Below, in pieces: positions 43,129-57,400 of a stretch of 64,000 nucleotides of DNA (the stretch's first letter is position 1; each line of letters starts with the position of its first letter). Origin of the DNA: Salminus brasiliensis (lineage: Eukaryota; Chordata; Actinopteri; Characiformes; Bryconidae); assembly GCF_030463535.1 (NCBI RefSeq), contig NC_132879.1, forward strand, positions 39,958,597-40,022,596. The letters run 5' to 3'. The position numbers and the translations under genes were made by a program. The notes beneath the pieces are model-generated. The model had not been told where the DNA came from. It made no database searches and saw nothing but the letters and a program-made list of their open reading frames with translations.

Positions 43129-46100
43129 TCACTGAGCATTTTATTAGGAAGACCTGTATGCAATTATCTAAATTAGTCAATAGAGTGCAAAACCATGCAG
43201 ATACAGGCAGCAGCTGCAGACTTGCCTTGTTTATGAGAGATTTCAAGGGAGAACAACCAGACAGAAAGACTACTGTAACTCTGAGAACAATTTTGTGCAA
43301 TTGTGATGAGCAGGAAAGCATCTTAATTTTCTCACTGGGAATACTTGGGCGAATAGCAGAGTGGTCACCTTACTGACTTGTGTTTAGTAATGTCTAAGCT
43401 TAGAGGTATCTTTAAATTACTGGCTATTTAAACTTTTTTCTTGGTTTTTCTTGGGTAAATAGCAAAGCACTTTTGTAAGTCGCTCTGGATAAGAGCATAT
43501 GCTAAATGCCTTAAATGTAAATGCATCCCAGAACGTCTGCTACAACAGCAGAACAACATGCCAAATTTCACTTCAGCCAGCCAAGAACAGAAAGCTGAGG
43601 CTGCAGTGGGTACAAGCTCACCAAAACAGGGGATTACATTGTACCTGGAGAGTACATTTTCTGGAGACTAGAAAGAGTACACTGTTTGATGAATCTTGAT
43701 TTCTGCTGAGGCACGCAGATGGTATAGTCAGCATTTTGCCACCAAGCGCTTAAATCCATAAACCAAATCTGCCTTATGTTAACAGGCTAGTGGAATGTTT
43801 TTTTGGCACACTTTGGGCCATTAATACCAACAAATTGCTGCTTGAATGCCACAGCCTGTTTGAGTATTGTTACTAACCTTGTGCATACCTTAATGACCTC
43901 ACTTGACTCATCTAATGGCTACTTCCAGCATCATGACACACTGTGTCACACAGTGTGTCATCCCAAACTGGTTTGATAAACATGTCAAGGAGTTTAGTGT
44001 TCTTCGGTGGTCCTTCAGTCAACTGATCTGAATTCAAAAGAACACTTTTGGGATGTGGTTGAAACGAGAGATTTGTATCATTAAAAATGCTCATTAAACA
44101 TTAGCAGAAACTGCATGACGCAACCATGTCAACATGAACCAGAATCTAAAAGGAAAATTTGTGATTTTCAGATCCCAAAGAACTGCAGTTGTTTTAATAG
44201 CAAACATGATCCCTACCCAGTAGTAATATAGTGTTCCTAATAAATTGCTCAGTCAGTGTACTAAATTATATATTGCACGCTTTGTTGTGGTGAAATTTTA
44301 TTTATTAATGCACTTTTTGTCTTTTATTCCTAGCAGAGAACATAAACATTATGCGTAACATAACACTCTGAATGCTAAGACACATTTGAACACATTTTAA
44401 ACTAATCTACAAACATCTACATTGACTGCAACAACCATGGAGAAGTGTCCAAAAGCTTGGATCAAAGACTGAAGAACAACAGAAGCAAGATTTTAAGAAC
44501 TCAGAAGAAATTAGTTTCAGTTAAGAAATTAGTTTCTTGTTTCTTAGTAAACTGTTCAAAGTATATCTACATACTATCTGGATACAACACATGACATGTC
44601 TGTTCCTAACCTGTAACCATAAAAATGTCAAATCTCAACAGAAATAGAGTAGAGTAGAGTGTTTTGTGTTTTGACTACTTGTGTATGACTACATTTTAAG
44701 TTATAAAGTTTAATAAAGGCTTTGATACAGGATAACTCTCAAAATATTTTTAAACAGCTTATGACAAAAAACAATTTAATCCACAACCTAGATGCAAACA
44801 TATACATATTTAATTGGATAATGTATCATTTGCATGCTTTCATAAAGCATTTTGAAAACAAAAACCATGTTTATCAGCAATAAGCTTTATTACAGTCTCT
44901 GTTGTATTCACTTGTAGTGTCTCACCTGCCAGGTAACACAGGACATTAGCTTAGGCTCTGCTACAGAATGAGGACCCAGCTCATAGTATAACACTAAACA
45001 GTATAAGTATAAGTATAAGTATTAAACATAGTATAAGGCTAAACAGGGATAAGCGAGCTGAACTGAACTTTTACTTCTGAAAAAGCAGAAAGATTAGTAA
45101 GTCAAAGTTTGAAGCTACTATCTGCTAAAAGGTCAAAGCCTTCTGTGTTTGTTTTCCAATGTCTTTACCTAGTTGGCAAGCCAAAGCAAAAGAAATTTGA
45201 GCCCAAAGTAAAAAGTGCAAAGGAGGACAGTTCTCCAGGGCCTGCAGCAGTCATGTGACCCCAGATGGGTTTTACCTATCTACGTGGCGGCTGACTGCCT
45301 GTTTAAAAGCAGCCAGTGCCATGTCTGTGTCCAGCAGGTGCATGCGCTGGTAGGCAGTATTACTGAGGGCATACCCGTCCACTGAGGGGAAATCCTGTAA
45401 GCTGGCCTGCTGCTGGAGGCAAAGGACAAAAAAAAAAAAAAAAAAGATCACACACAAACATTAGAATTTAAGTAAGAATCAGGAACTAGAAGAACACTCC
45501 CTCACAGTTAATGTAATTTTCATTGAAAAGCACCACTAATAGTATAAGATGAAATTACTCATGTAACTGTGTAGTTATTATATATATTGTATATTGTTTT
45601 AATCGAGTAATCATATTGCAATAATGCCAATAACAGAAGTTTTAGTGTAAATCAACATTCCTTAAACTGTTATATTTGTTGCGGAGAAAAAATCTTACCT
45701 CATGGTGGAGTCTACGGCTCACTTCTTCCTGTCTGTGGATCTCGGCCTGAGCCAGCGTTTCTGCCAGCTGTGTCAGGTCCTGCTCCCTAGACACCAACAC
45801 AGGTGGCTCCCAGCCATCTCGGAAACGCAGTGTGTGAGGGGGGAAATAATGATCCTTAGGCCACTCCAGCCTAAGATTTAAAAGTGAAACAAACATTTTG
45901 AGAATATTATTTTATTCACATTTAAATCATATATTAAACACAAGCATTAACAACTCTAGTTAACACAGGTATACAAACATAAAATTCTATATTTTTGATT
46001 TTGCATTAATGCCAATGTGTAAATGTAGACTGTAATTTTACAGTGTGCTGGCAGTAACCTGCATTTGGTCCAGCCGTCTCCCAGAGTAACCCACAGGTGG

Positions 46101-47314
46101 CGCTCCTCAGGGGTGCCTGCTGAGTGCAGAAAGTCTATGGCCTCTCTGGTGAGGAGGGGAACCACAACACTCTTTGCTAAGTCCACCCCTCCTGATGTGT
46201 GAATAACCTGTAACAACGAACACAGCACCTCGACTCAACTCATGCCAGAATATGCCAATTACATTATCAACACTGGTGGAATATTGGTGGAAGCATTGAC
46301 TTAGCCTTTAACAGCAGCACTACAAAATATGAACATTTCCATACACAAACCCTGATCACAATAATGCATTTCAGTAGTATTAAGTGAGTATTATACAACA
46401 AATTCACTTGACATCACAGCAAAGACAGACCTACTTCTAGATGGATAAAGCTTACCTCAAATAATGTTTCACTGCCAAATTCACAGACAAGGTAAACAGT
46501 CTACTACATGTATTTTATAATTACATTTGTAACTAGACTTCCTTTCCTGAAAGAAAAACAGAGTGCTGGAAGACAGCTGAAAGTGAACATCCAACGAACA
46601 TCCCTACGTACCATTTTGAGTGGTGCAAAGAGGAAGTGGACCAGATCCACAGCGCTTGGGTTTTGAATGTGGTTCTTCAACTTTCCCTAGGATTAGAACA
46701 CAATTTAACTGTATAACATTAGCATCACACAGACTGCAGTCAAAAAAAGACAGCATGAAAATCAGTGTTGCCTCATACATTCAACACAGGGTTCAGCAAA
46801 TTCAATTACTTAGCATTACAAGGCACCTTTTATACCAGTGTAAAGAAGACATGTGCTGTATGAGGACAATGCATTGTAAGCAACTGGACTGTCACCTGCT
46901 AAACATCCATCACTGTCTATATGTCTGATGAATAAAACCCTCACCAGCAAGTTGAAGGCATGCTTAAATTTCTGAAAGCAGTCAACAAACTCCTCCTGTC
47001 CTGGCGGCTTCGCTCGCAGAGTTAACACTCCCTCTAGAGTGTTAAAAAACAAAAAAACAGCAAATTGCTAAAAAGCAATTATTTTCTATTTAGTTACAGT
47101 CATATTTCTATTTAGTTCCAGTTCCATCATATTGCTATGATGGAATTTGATATTTTATTATTGCAGAAAGATCACTACCTTTCTATGTAAACTATTTTAC
47201 TCTATTTACTATTTTTTACAACCCCAAAATTAAACTTTAATACATTAAAGTGACAGAGTCCACATATTTATATACAGCTCCGGAAACAAATTAAGAGCTA
47301 GATTGCTAGATTGC

Positions 47315-47371
<57 letters not shown>

Positions 47372-50300
47372 CACAGTACAGCATTATTCACTTTTAGCAA
47401 AAACGTAAAAAAGTAAAAAGGTAAAGGTGCACGTATTTGTCACTGTACAGTGTACACTGTACAGCGAAATGTGTCCTCAGCATTTAACCCATCTGGTAGT
47501 GAACACACACTCACACACACACGTGTTAGGGGCAGTGAGTACACACACACCCAGAGCGGTGGGCAGCCAACTCCAGCGCCCGGGGAGCAGAGAGGGTAAA
47601 GGGCCTTGCTCAAGGGCCCAACAGTGGCAGCTTGCCGAGTCCGGGAATCGAACCCACAACCCTGTTATCAATATCCCGGCGCTCTAACCGCTGAGCCACC
47701 ACTGCCCCTTATAGCACTGCTCTACTATATTCTTTACCATCACTGCTTACAGTTACATATCAACATTGGTCAGAAAACAGTTTGTATTCAGGGTGCCAAT
47801 CTGGACTGTAGTTTTGTTCAGATGAGTTCTGCTTTCGTAGCAATGCTTGATTAGCAGAGTGGTAAACTGAGCTTAGCACGACTGCAACTTTCCTTACAGA
47901 CAGACTGATTTCTAGTTTGCTCTGCTCTGATTGTCTAATGATTCAATCCCGAAAAGAATAAAAAAAAAAACACCTTAACAATAACATTTTACTTACTAGT
48001 AATTTTAGTTATTGATAATAACCCTGGTTATAACAAGGTAAAAAAACAGATGCTACAGCAGGGAGCATGAGATCAGATCTAATTTGCATCTGTCCAGTCA
48101 GGGAACAGGGAACAGACTGCATAGCAGGTGCCTGACTGGTTTGATTTAAACATGGCTCTCACACAGTGGAATAAAACAGCATAAATCAGTGCCCACCTCC
48201 CGGACCCTTCTTTTTGCTCTTTTTCAATTTCTTCCTCTTGGAGAGTTCATTAAACGCCTCTGCAGCTTTTTGAAGTTTGGTGACGAAGTGCTCGATATCA
48301 TCCAGAATGTGGTTCAGGATTTGCTGTGAAAAGAAGAGAGCTATAAGTGTGCACACACCATGCATTTGTTGACAATTAAAAAACTCTGCTGACTTTAGAA
48401 AAAGCTGATGTGTGCTTTCAGAATCCCAATATCATTTATCTCCCTTCTGGTGGTTTGCACTATTGAAATGCCGCTTATCTTAATACCCATGTATGGATCT
48501 GTATGCATGCTCTATATATATGGTCTCACCATATATAGAAGCACTGTCTCAGAAACAGGACAGCAGAGTCAGGCTTCTGTAAAGTAAATAAACAGAGGCC
48601 ATGATGCGCCTCAAAGCTAATTACAGCTAAAGATACCTCTGCAAAATTAAATTTGTTTTTGAAGATGGGAATGCTGTTGCAGCCAATTATGGAATTAAAT
48701 ATGGGGCTTGCTGCTACAGTCTGAGGAAGTCCTAAAATGTACACCACACCTTATGGACCACTTTTGTGTACAGTCATGTTAAGTGTTAATTACAATGTGG
48801 AATTAATGTTGGCATGGATTTACCCAGCATGTAAACAGTTAAAAACTAATGTTTGGTTATGGTTTGTATGTTTGCAATGTAAGTAAACCATTACATTGTG
48901 TTTTTAATCCTAAATAATCCTACATAATCATTTTCAGGATATGAGCAAAGATTATTTAGGTCTACTGTGAGAAGCTGATAATGTCATGTGTGCTCTGTGG
49001 GGTGGGGTGCACCAGGAAGAGTTTCAATGACAGGATGTGCTGTATTGATACTGTGGCCATCTGACAGACAGCCTATGTTTTACTGGTGTTATTTTGTTCT
49101 GATAGCTGTAATCTGTTAGGCTAGGAAATGGTGAGAGTGACAGGCTGATGATACTCACCACATCTCTGTCTACACGTGCTGCAGTCATCTCCGGAGATTC
49201 ATCCTGTTCACCGTATGGCCTTTGTTTATCATCTGCACCGACACAGCACATACACTGCTATAGGATGTCTGAAAGAACTGAACAGTATATGATATTTATG
49301 CTAATGTACACTGAACTCACAGTCTTGCTGCTCATTGGCCCACGCTGACCAGGCTGCCACTCTGCTCTTTACGTCCACTTGACTGACAGTGGCTGGGGGC
49401 TCGGGGGCCGGACCACCAGGAGGAGGTGGAATAGCCCCATCGCTTTTCAGAATCATTCTAAGATGAACACAGAAAGAGTCGCCATGGCAACTGTGAACGT
49501 GGAAATACAATCATTTATCCGCAGGCATGCTGTGAATATCACAGCTTAGATCAAATCCAGGGGTGTTAGCTGCGGCTTTGTGCCATAAAAAAGAAAAAGT
49601 ATAGTGTAGATTACTTTTTGTAGTAATACTTTTTTATGTTCTGTCTACTTTTTTTTACACACTATGCCAAACTAACATATACTCAAGAATTAGTTTAGTA
49701 TTAGAATTTTAGTATATCATCAACAGACACTGTGGCTTACTTCAGAGTCTCTGGCCTCTTTTTGACTTTTCCTCCTTTGTGGTCACTGATGGCACTATCA
49801 ATATCTGCATGTATCAAATTCGCCTGTTGAAAGAAATACACATACACAACAAATTGCAACAAAACACAGAAAGAGACCAATAAATAAATAAATACATAAA
49901 ATTATTAGAATTGTATAATTGTTATATAACAGTAGCAGTAGTAGTAGTATTAATAATAAGTACCTTTAATGACATTTGGGACTGTCTTAAAAATAATTCA
50001 ATTCTTTCCAGGAAAGGTTCTATGTGTTTTAAGCAACTTTATTAAGTGCAGTAGTCTTTGAAGATAAACTAGCCTTTTACAAGAAGCTGAAAATGTCTAG
50101 AAATACCATTCCATTAGCCTCAGAAATATTAGACATATTAACTAACCAAGACTAGCCTATCATTTTCTGCAGTGAAGGACACTCATATAGCTGAAGCAGA
50201 TGTTTTATACCACCTTGATGTCATCACACTGGAACAGGTGCAGGTCTGGTTTGCCCTGCCCAGACTCCTTACACACCAGTGTCAGGATGGAGTCGTAATT

Positions 50301-52777
50301 GCAGGAGTTCATGATGGCCTGGCAGTGCTGCACTGTGCCCAAGGGGAAGTTCTCCAGCTCATTCTGATGTAAAACATCATATCAGTTGCAAAATCAAACA
50401 AGATTCCTCACACATTCTTACAGGGCAGAATCACACAGCATCAACACGACAGTGACCATAAAACTCCAGACTTTAATATTCACAACTGTAACTTCTGACA
50501 ATACTTTGACAGGATATTAACTGGAATGAGGAGGGGGAGACTGCTTACTTGATATATGAGACATGAGCGACCCTAGCAATGTTTTTCATCATTTTAAAGT
50601 TTCAACTGAATGCGTAGTGGGATGGATAGCCATTGCAACAGAAACAGAATAAGGGTGATGTTGGAATTATTTTGTAAAGCAACACTATCTAGCATTTCTT
50701 TAAATACTTTGCTGAGACAGGATTAAGAACTACATAACCAGAGTCGTATTAGTGTAGAATCCTGTAATATTACTTCATCAGTCCACATGATTATTTTATT
50801 TTCAGCAATGATTCTGTATCTCGTCTTGTCCAAAGAGCACCCTGAAAGCAGAAATTCATAGGTAAGCCCAGGAGCAAGAAATTCTCACATAATGCTGCTT
50901 TAAATTCCAGAGAAATCCAGTTGCTGAATTTTGGACATATTGAAGTGAGCATTTCGGTTTGTTTGGGATACCAATGAAAAGAAAGTTGCAATAATCACAA
51001 TGGGATGATATAAAAGCATGGACCATGGAGTTTTGGAATCCTGTATGGTCAATTCATTCCTCTATAAGTATGCATTGCATTGTTTTCAGAGTATTTGTGA
51101 AAGATTTCACACTGCATAATCATCCAGACTAGGAAATCTCTCGCTTTGCTGGTCAGTGCTTCTAACGTCTAGGTTTATTTCTTTCTGTGAAAAAAGCCAA
51201 GTCACTAGAAGTAGCAGTGCTGTTTTCTGCTGCTTAGAGAATCAAGCCTCTATCTATATCGGCTTTGATTCAGAGTCACACTTTCTCACCTTGGTGTCTG
51301 GGTCAATGAGACTGACTGCTTTGTCATCCACCTGCAGCAGCATGTCCTGTGTCCACACCTTTCCTTTAGCGTCAAGCAGACGCAGTTTTCGAATGCCATC
51401 TTCTATGGTAATCATGGCATCCTTGCGGTCCATGACAAAGGTTGTTAGATGCTGCAAGAAGAATTAGTATTTGTACGGAGAAGCAAACAGAGCAAATCCA
51501 TGTTTGATAAAGAAATCCATAACTTTAATTAACTTCAATTAGCAAGTTAACAACAATCTGTACACTACATTTAGTTAACATATTACTTGTAGTTTAAAGT
51601 AAAACAAAACATTAAAGCAGCCCATTAAAGTTAACATGTTTTACAGTGTACCTTTAATCCACATGCTTAATTAAAAGTTCTTACTTCGACATGATACTGT
51701 GATGTGTCGGTCATGCTGTTGATGCTGTTTTTAGTGTAGCTTTTCCGTTGCTCTGAGGAAACATGAGAAGACACCATGTAAAAGAGAACTTCTAGGATTA
51801 TAAATTCTGTCCAATCAGTTTCAATTAGAAAAATGACAGAGCCCTGCAGGACAGGGGGACATTTCAAAAAGCAACAATTTAAGGCCAAAGTCACACTTGT
51901 CCAACAGAAGATCATCTTAGGAAGGCTTCAACTGGACAATCAGCACTTTTGACTTCTATTATCCAGGTTGCTCATATAACCTAAAATAATCTTCAGGAAA
52001 ACAAATGCAAGACGGAAGGGAAAGAGAATGTGAAGTGCACACTAATAGCTAGCAAGAACACTTCAAACATGGAGAGCAAAACCAAAACACAGCAAGAGTG
52101 CAGTTACGTGATGTATCTACAGTCCTGCTCTGTGTCAGTCAGCGAGAAAGAAGATTAATTTATATTCAAGCTGTGTTATGCTGGGCGCAGAAGTTGAATG
52201 TGTGCTGATCACAATCATAATCATTTGATCCAATATTTGTGTTTTCAAAAAAAAAAAAGTCCCCAGTGTCCTCTTTTTTGAAAACAAAAATATGGTCACC
52301 CTAGCACCCTAGGATCGAGATGATGTTCAGCACACATTCAACCAGGTGTGTCTAAACTTTGTGAGAGAAAATTAAAAAGGGAAAGTTAAAAAAAAATAAT
52401 AAATAAACAAAAAGAAAAAAGAACAAAAATGTAGGAAATCAGGACAAACAGAAAAAGGATGGAGACAGAGAGAGAGAGATAAAGGAGAGAGGGACAGACA
52501 GAAACAGATCGAGAAATTGAAAGACTTTGATAGAGAGAGTCAGCAATAGAGAGAGAGAGCTATAGAGAGAAAGAGTGAGAGGGAGAGACCAATTCTTCTA
52601 GGTGAAGGTCAGCCCTGGGTTACAGTGCATTGTAACACACCTTCCTGATAAAGTGTGGGGACTGGAATACAGAACAGAGTGAATTAGCACAGATCTAAAA
52701 GGTAAAAGGAAATACTCCAGTGGAACGGGAAGGGGAAGGAGTTACTCTGGTAGATTGCTCTAAACTGAAATAGCACA

Positions 52778-52848
<71 letters not shown>

Positions 52849-54440
52849 TCCTCACACCATGCTCCACTGTGCTCTACCTTTTTTTTTGTGTTTGGCGGAA
52901 GTGCGTAGGAAGTATAGTCCTTCTGTCCCTGAGAGCATGACCAGGCAGAGAGAAGAGCGTGGGCGGTGTGGTGAACAGTGGAGGAGTGATTGAATGAGAA
53001 ACAGTGATATAAAGAGAGCACAGGCTGAGAATTACGAAGGGCACATTCTGGCCCAGCAGATAAATCTCAGTCTCTGAATGAAGGCTAGCCTTTCTGACCT
53101 CAGACATTTGGAATCTACAGGCCATCACCTAAAAACTTAAATCTCTCTCAGCCAGGGGTCATTCAGGAACATCGGTCTGGTGATTTGTCTGCTCCAACAC
53201 AGCTAATTCAATTGAGCAGTTAATTACCAGGTTTAGTGCGTATGTTTGAGCAGGACAATCACTGTGCCAAACCAAGGCTTAGGCAGTACCAGAATTAGTT
53301 AGTAATTAGGACATTAGCATACCCAATGGCTACAAAACACATGGAAGACAATGACATTGCTAATCTTTCCATTGTTATGTTATTTTATTATTGTAATATA
53401 TCCCATTGTTATGTTGTTTTATTATTGTCACCGTTGGCTTGCTCACTGGGGGTCTTTGATCCATCATGTTATTTTCTTGTTTCTTCTTTGTCTCTGTCTT
53501 TTATTAATCACTATTTAAGTAAAGCTGCTTTGTGACGACAACAGTTGTAAAAAGCGCTATACAAATAAATCTGACTTGACTTGACTTGACTTAATATAAT
53601 GGTAATATAATGTGTAATAATGTGTGTCAGTACTTAAAGGACGAGAACCAAATGAGTATTTTACTATAAAGTGCGTAATTACTTCTCTCTCATTAGGTGT
53701 AGTGTTTTCCAACAGGTTTTAGGCATGCTTTTTACATCTTTGTCAAACTACTGTGATGCAGTTTAGGTATTGTGAAAATCATTACATAGAATGTTGGCAT
53801 TTTTGCCTACCCCTAAACTGTAGATTGAAGTATTATAAGCTAAACTATAAGACATTTCAAACAAATCATTACAACAGTAAATAATCCACTTTAATGATCT
53901 CTTTAGAATAATTATGTGTTATTTGCCTCAAGATTTGAGGCCTTCCAGTTAATGTTTATTTTTTTATAACATTTCAGGTGTTCTACAACTTTACAGTCAT
54001 TATGAAATCCGCTTTATTATGGATACATCTAACAGTCCCTCATTTTACAGTTGCTGATAAATGTAAAAGTTATATAAAAGCTATAAGCGTGTTTTAACAC
54101 TCCTCATCACATCACAGCACACAATACATCTTTTTATACATGTACAGCACGGCCCTTACGTCTGACACCACTCATTCATTACAAATCATACAGCTCAACA
54201 GCTCAAAATGCAATACAAATGTGCACCTATGCTTTCATGAGGGTGTGCACTCAAGCTGCATGGACTCCACAAGTTATTATAGGCAAGTGCTACAAAACCT
54301 AGCAATATTAGCTAAGCAATAAGCAATATTTTCTCTGATTATTCTATCATTTTCAACTGGGCTAGCTTCTGATATTACTTAATAATGTTTAAATATGTAA
54401 TGATTTAATGTTTTAATTATTTTATATATATATATATTTA

Positions 54441-54484
<44 letters not shown>

Positions 54485-57400
54485 ATTATATTCTACACAA
54501 ATTGGGTTTACACAAACTGAGAACAATGACTTTAGTCAAGTCTTTAAACAAGGGTGTTTTTAAGGTAAGCTTGCTGCTAGTTTAAGCTCAGCTGCAATTG
54601 TGATACCATACCAGCATAACAATCTCTGCTGTTTATAGTTTCCTTCACTTGAGATAAACCTCAATCTATACTTTTGGGAGGCAAGTAGCTCAAAAAGGTT
54701 TAGAGCTATGTTAGTAGCAGGAAAAACACTAAACTGAGCTGGGAAGCGCTCCGCCCCAAGACCAGTGGACACCCATGGGCATTAAGATCTATTGTGTGTC
54801 TGTCTATATGTATGTTTGTACACATACAGACAGACTGCAGAGTGCCCATGCTGAGCAAGACAGACCCTTGCTCTGCATGTCCACCCCTAGCCTCAGAGCA
54901 GACAACTGCTGTGCTGCGAGAAAGATGTACAGATGTGTCTTGATGGTGGAAACAAATCTAAATCAGGCAGTACAATTCTGGTGATTAAGTGAAAAATTAG
55001 CAATCTCCAATTTGGCATCTGGAGATTAGCCACCTTTATAGGGCCAGTAACTACACCAAGGGATGGCTTAAGAGGGTGGTGGTGTGGCCAGATATATATC
55101 CATCTGCAGTATCGAAGAGCCAATGCAGCAAGGGGAGTGGAGGAAAACAAACTGGCAGTGTGTTGCCATGGAAACAAAACGATTTGTTCATAGCACAAGG
55201 AGGGAGGTGGAGCAAATGGACGGACAGGGAGGGGAAACAAAGGGTTCAACCCCTGTTCAACCTCTTTGAAAGGTTTCCTCTTTTCGTTGACCCCCTCACC
55301 CAGAGTCGTATGAAGGGTACGACACACACAGCATTAGATAAGGCGGTGACTAGCTGACAAACAATTATTAGCAGGAGAGGTGTGATGTGGGAAAGCCTGG
55401 AACACAGAGATAAGCCATTACACCTGGAAGTGAACAATGCACTACACTGAACAGACAGCAGGTGGAGACTGCACCTGTACATGCACATGTGCTGCTCCTA
55501 GTCCATAATGCATAACATACAAATAATGTACCATCATAGAGCGATTCAGGAAAAACAAGCACTGAAAAGGGAGCCACTGAAACATGTTACAATCAGCAAG
55601 CCATTTCTCTCTCGGGGTCAGTCTGAGTAAAGTGGAAAATAAGAAAGGAGACCCACCATAGAGAGCCTTTGCACTGGACTTGGCATTGCGTGCTGGGAGC
55701 TCTGGTGACTGGGAGCCATGGCCACTGCAAGACAAACACAATGAACAAAAACATAGGTCAACATGTTGTGTTGCTTTTAGAGATTCAGAGACTTTGGATT
55801 CATCACCCAAAATCTGCCCCTGGAGTAACTGGAGGTATTCTGATAAAGCTTTTCAGAGCGTATTGTGGATACAGAGTAGAAAGCAGAGGTAGGAGGAGCT
55901 GATGGCAGTTATTTTATGGCAATTCAACTGTATATCTCTGCTGTATATAAACAAACAATATTTTTCCACTGCTGAGATCATAATTAAGCCCTCTCCTATT
56001 GATAAGCTATGAACCTTTAATGAGGGAGTAAAATTTTGTAGTGTTTCAGAACCTCTGATCTACATTACAGTAGCTAGGCTGCTAAAGAAAAAATGCGTCA
56101 AGGACTCCGTTAACTCCATTCTGTTTACTCAAGAACAAGAGCATGAATATGAGAACAGGAGTGTGTGAGTGCTCTTTGGTGTTGAGGTGGACTCAGGTGT
56201 CACCTGTGCTAACAAGTGGAGAACCGGACACTTGATATTGCTCGATTCTATTGCTCACGCTAATTGAAGGAGAAATGAATAATGTAGCGCTAGAGGAAGT
56301 ATTTATCAGAATTGCTGGCACGCCCTGTCCAACCTGAGTTATGGACATACAGAGAGACTCATTATGTACACATACTATACTATTTATTATTTTACATACT
56401 ATTTATTTTTTGTTATTTGAACCATTTTTTATAAACTCTGTCTGAAACTATGGCCTATTCACCATACCCTACATGTAAAAATTCAGAAGAGAACCCAACT
56501 CAACAAGGTAGTGAACTATTTCGGACAGCTTGTCATGTGTGTGAGCTCACTGCCTGAACGTCAGTGTTCCTCAGAGAAGCTACGCAAATCTTCAATCCAA
56601 ACAATGCCTGAATTTTGGATATTTCAAGTTTGTTGTGCATGTTGTTTGTACACTATATATAAAGTCTAATGTTTTGACTGATACACTCCGACTGATGATC
56701 ACCACCCCACCCAACTCATCTCAAATGTATTAGATGGAGCACAATCATTACAGAGAACAAAGTTCCACTGCTCCACAGCTCAATGCTGGGAGGGATTTAA
56801 GGCATTGGGCATGGTGCCTTGGGGTGGTGTTTACCTGCTCCAGAGACCCCTTCATTGGCAATACAACTCTATGGGCACTAGACAAGCTTCTATTCTTTGC
56901 ACATCTGTGTCAGGAATGGGTGTAGCTTAAAATAGCTACATGCATTCATTAGCAGGGGTATCCACAAAAATTTGGACATATAGTCCTAGATAAAGGAACA
57001 CTTGGTGAAAAGTCTAATTTACACAGTTTCCAAAAATCACAGTCAGCAGAAATAAAAGTTGATCAGCCAAGGTTTACAATAAATACAGACAAAAAATATG
57101 ACCCACAGCTAAAAACAGCAGCAGCAGCCCTCATGAAGCCAACACTGTGTCTGGACTGCTTCCTATTTATATAGACAAAAAGATTTCATGCAGATTTCTC
57201 AGAGAATTCAACCCTTCCTCTCCAGAGAGGCCTTCCAGGTGCTTGTTCAGTCTCTCGTCACTTTAAGACTTGACTACTGCAACTCTCTTCTGGCTGGTCT
57301 CCCTCTGCGCACCATCAGACCCCTGCAACTTATCCAGAACGCAGCGGCACGGGTCGTATTCAATGGTCCTAAATTCAGCCATGTTACTCCACTGCTGCAT

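Larger units (their letters stand above)
51753..55656. other. eps8 intron between exons 3 and 4
   Basis: 3.9 kb with no gene. Holds a GA-rich stretch (52460-52590), (CA)n at 52784-52847 and 54442-54481, a LINE-like tail (53455-53592) and an X-box-like site (55162-55175). The part at 54.8-55.4 kb is less AT-rich than its flanks. Confidence 0.6.

Noticed and set aside
43047..43376. Frames of alternating Tyr-Ile across the TA repeat, on both strands
   Set aside because: Translation of a microsatellite and transposon end; no gene.
47640..47700. tRNA gene, because of good A and B boxes
   Set aside because: The boxes belong to a SINE head with no cloverleaf continuing past it, and a second copy occurs at 63.9 kb.
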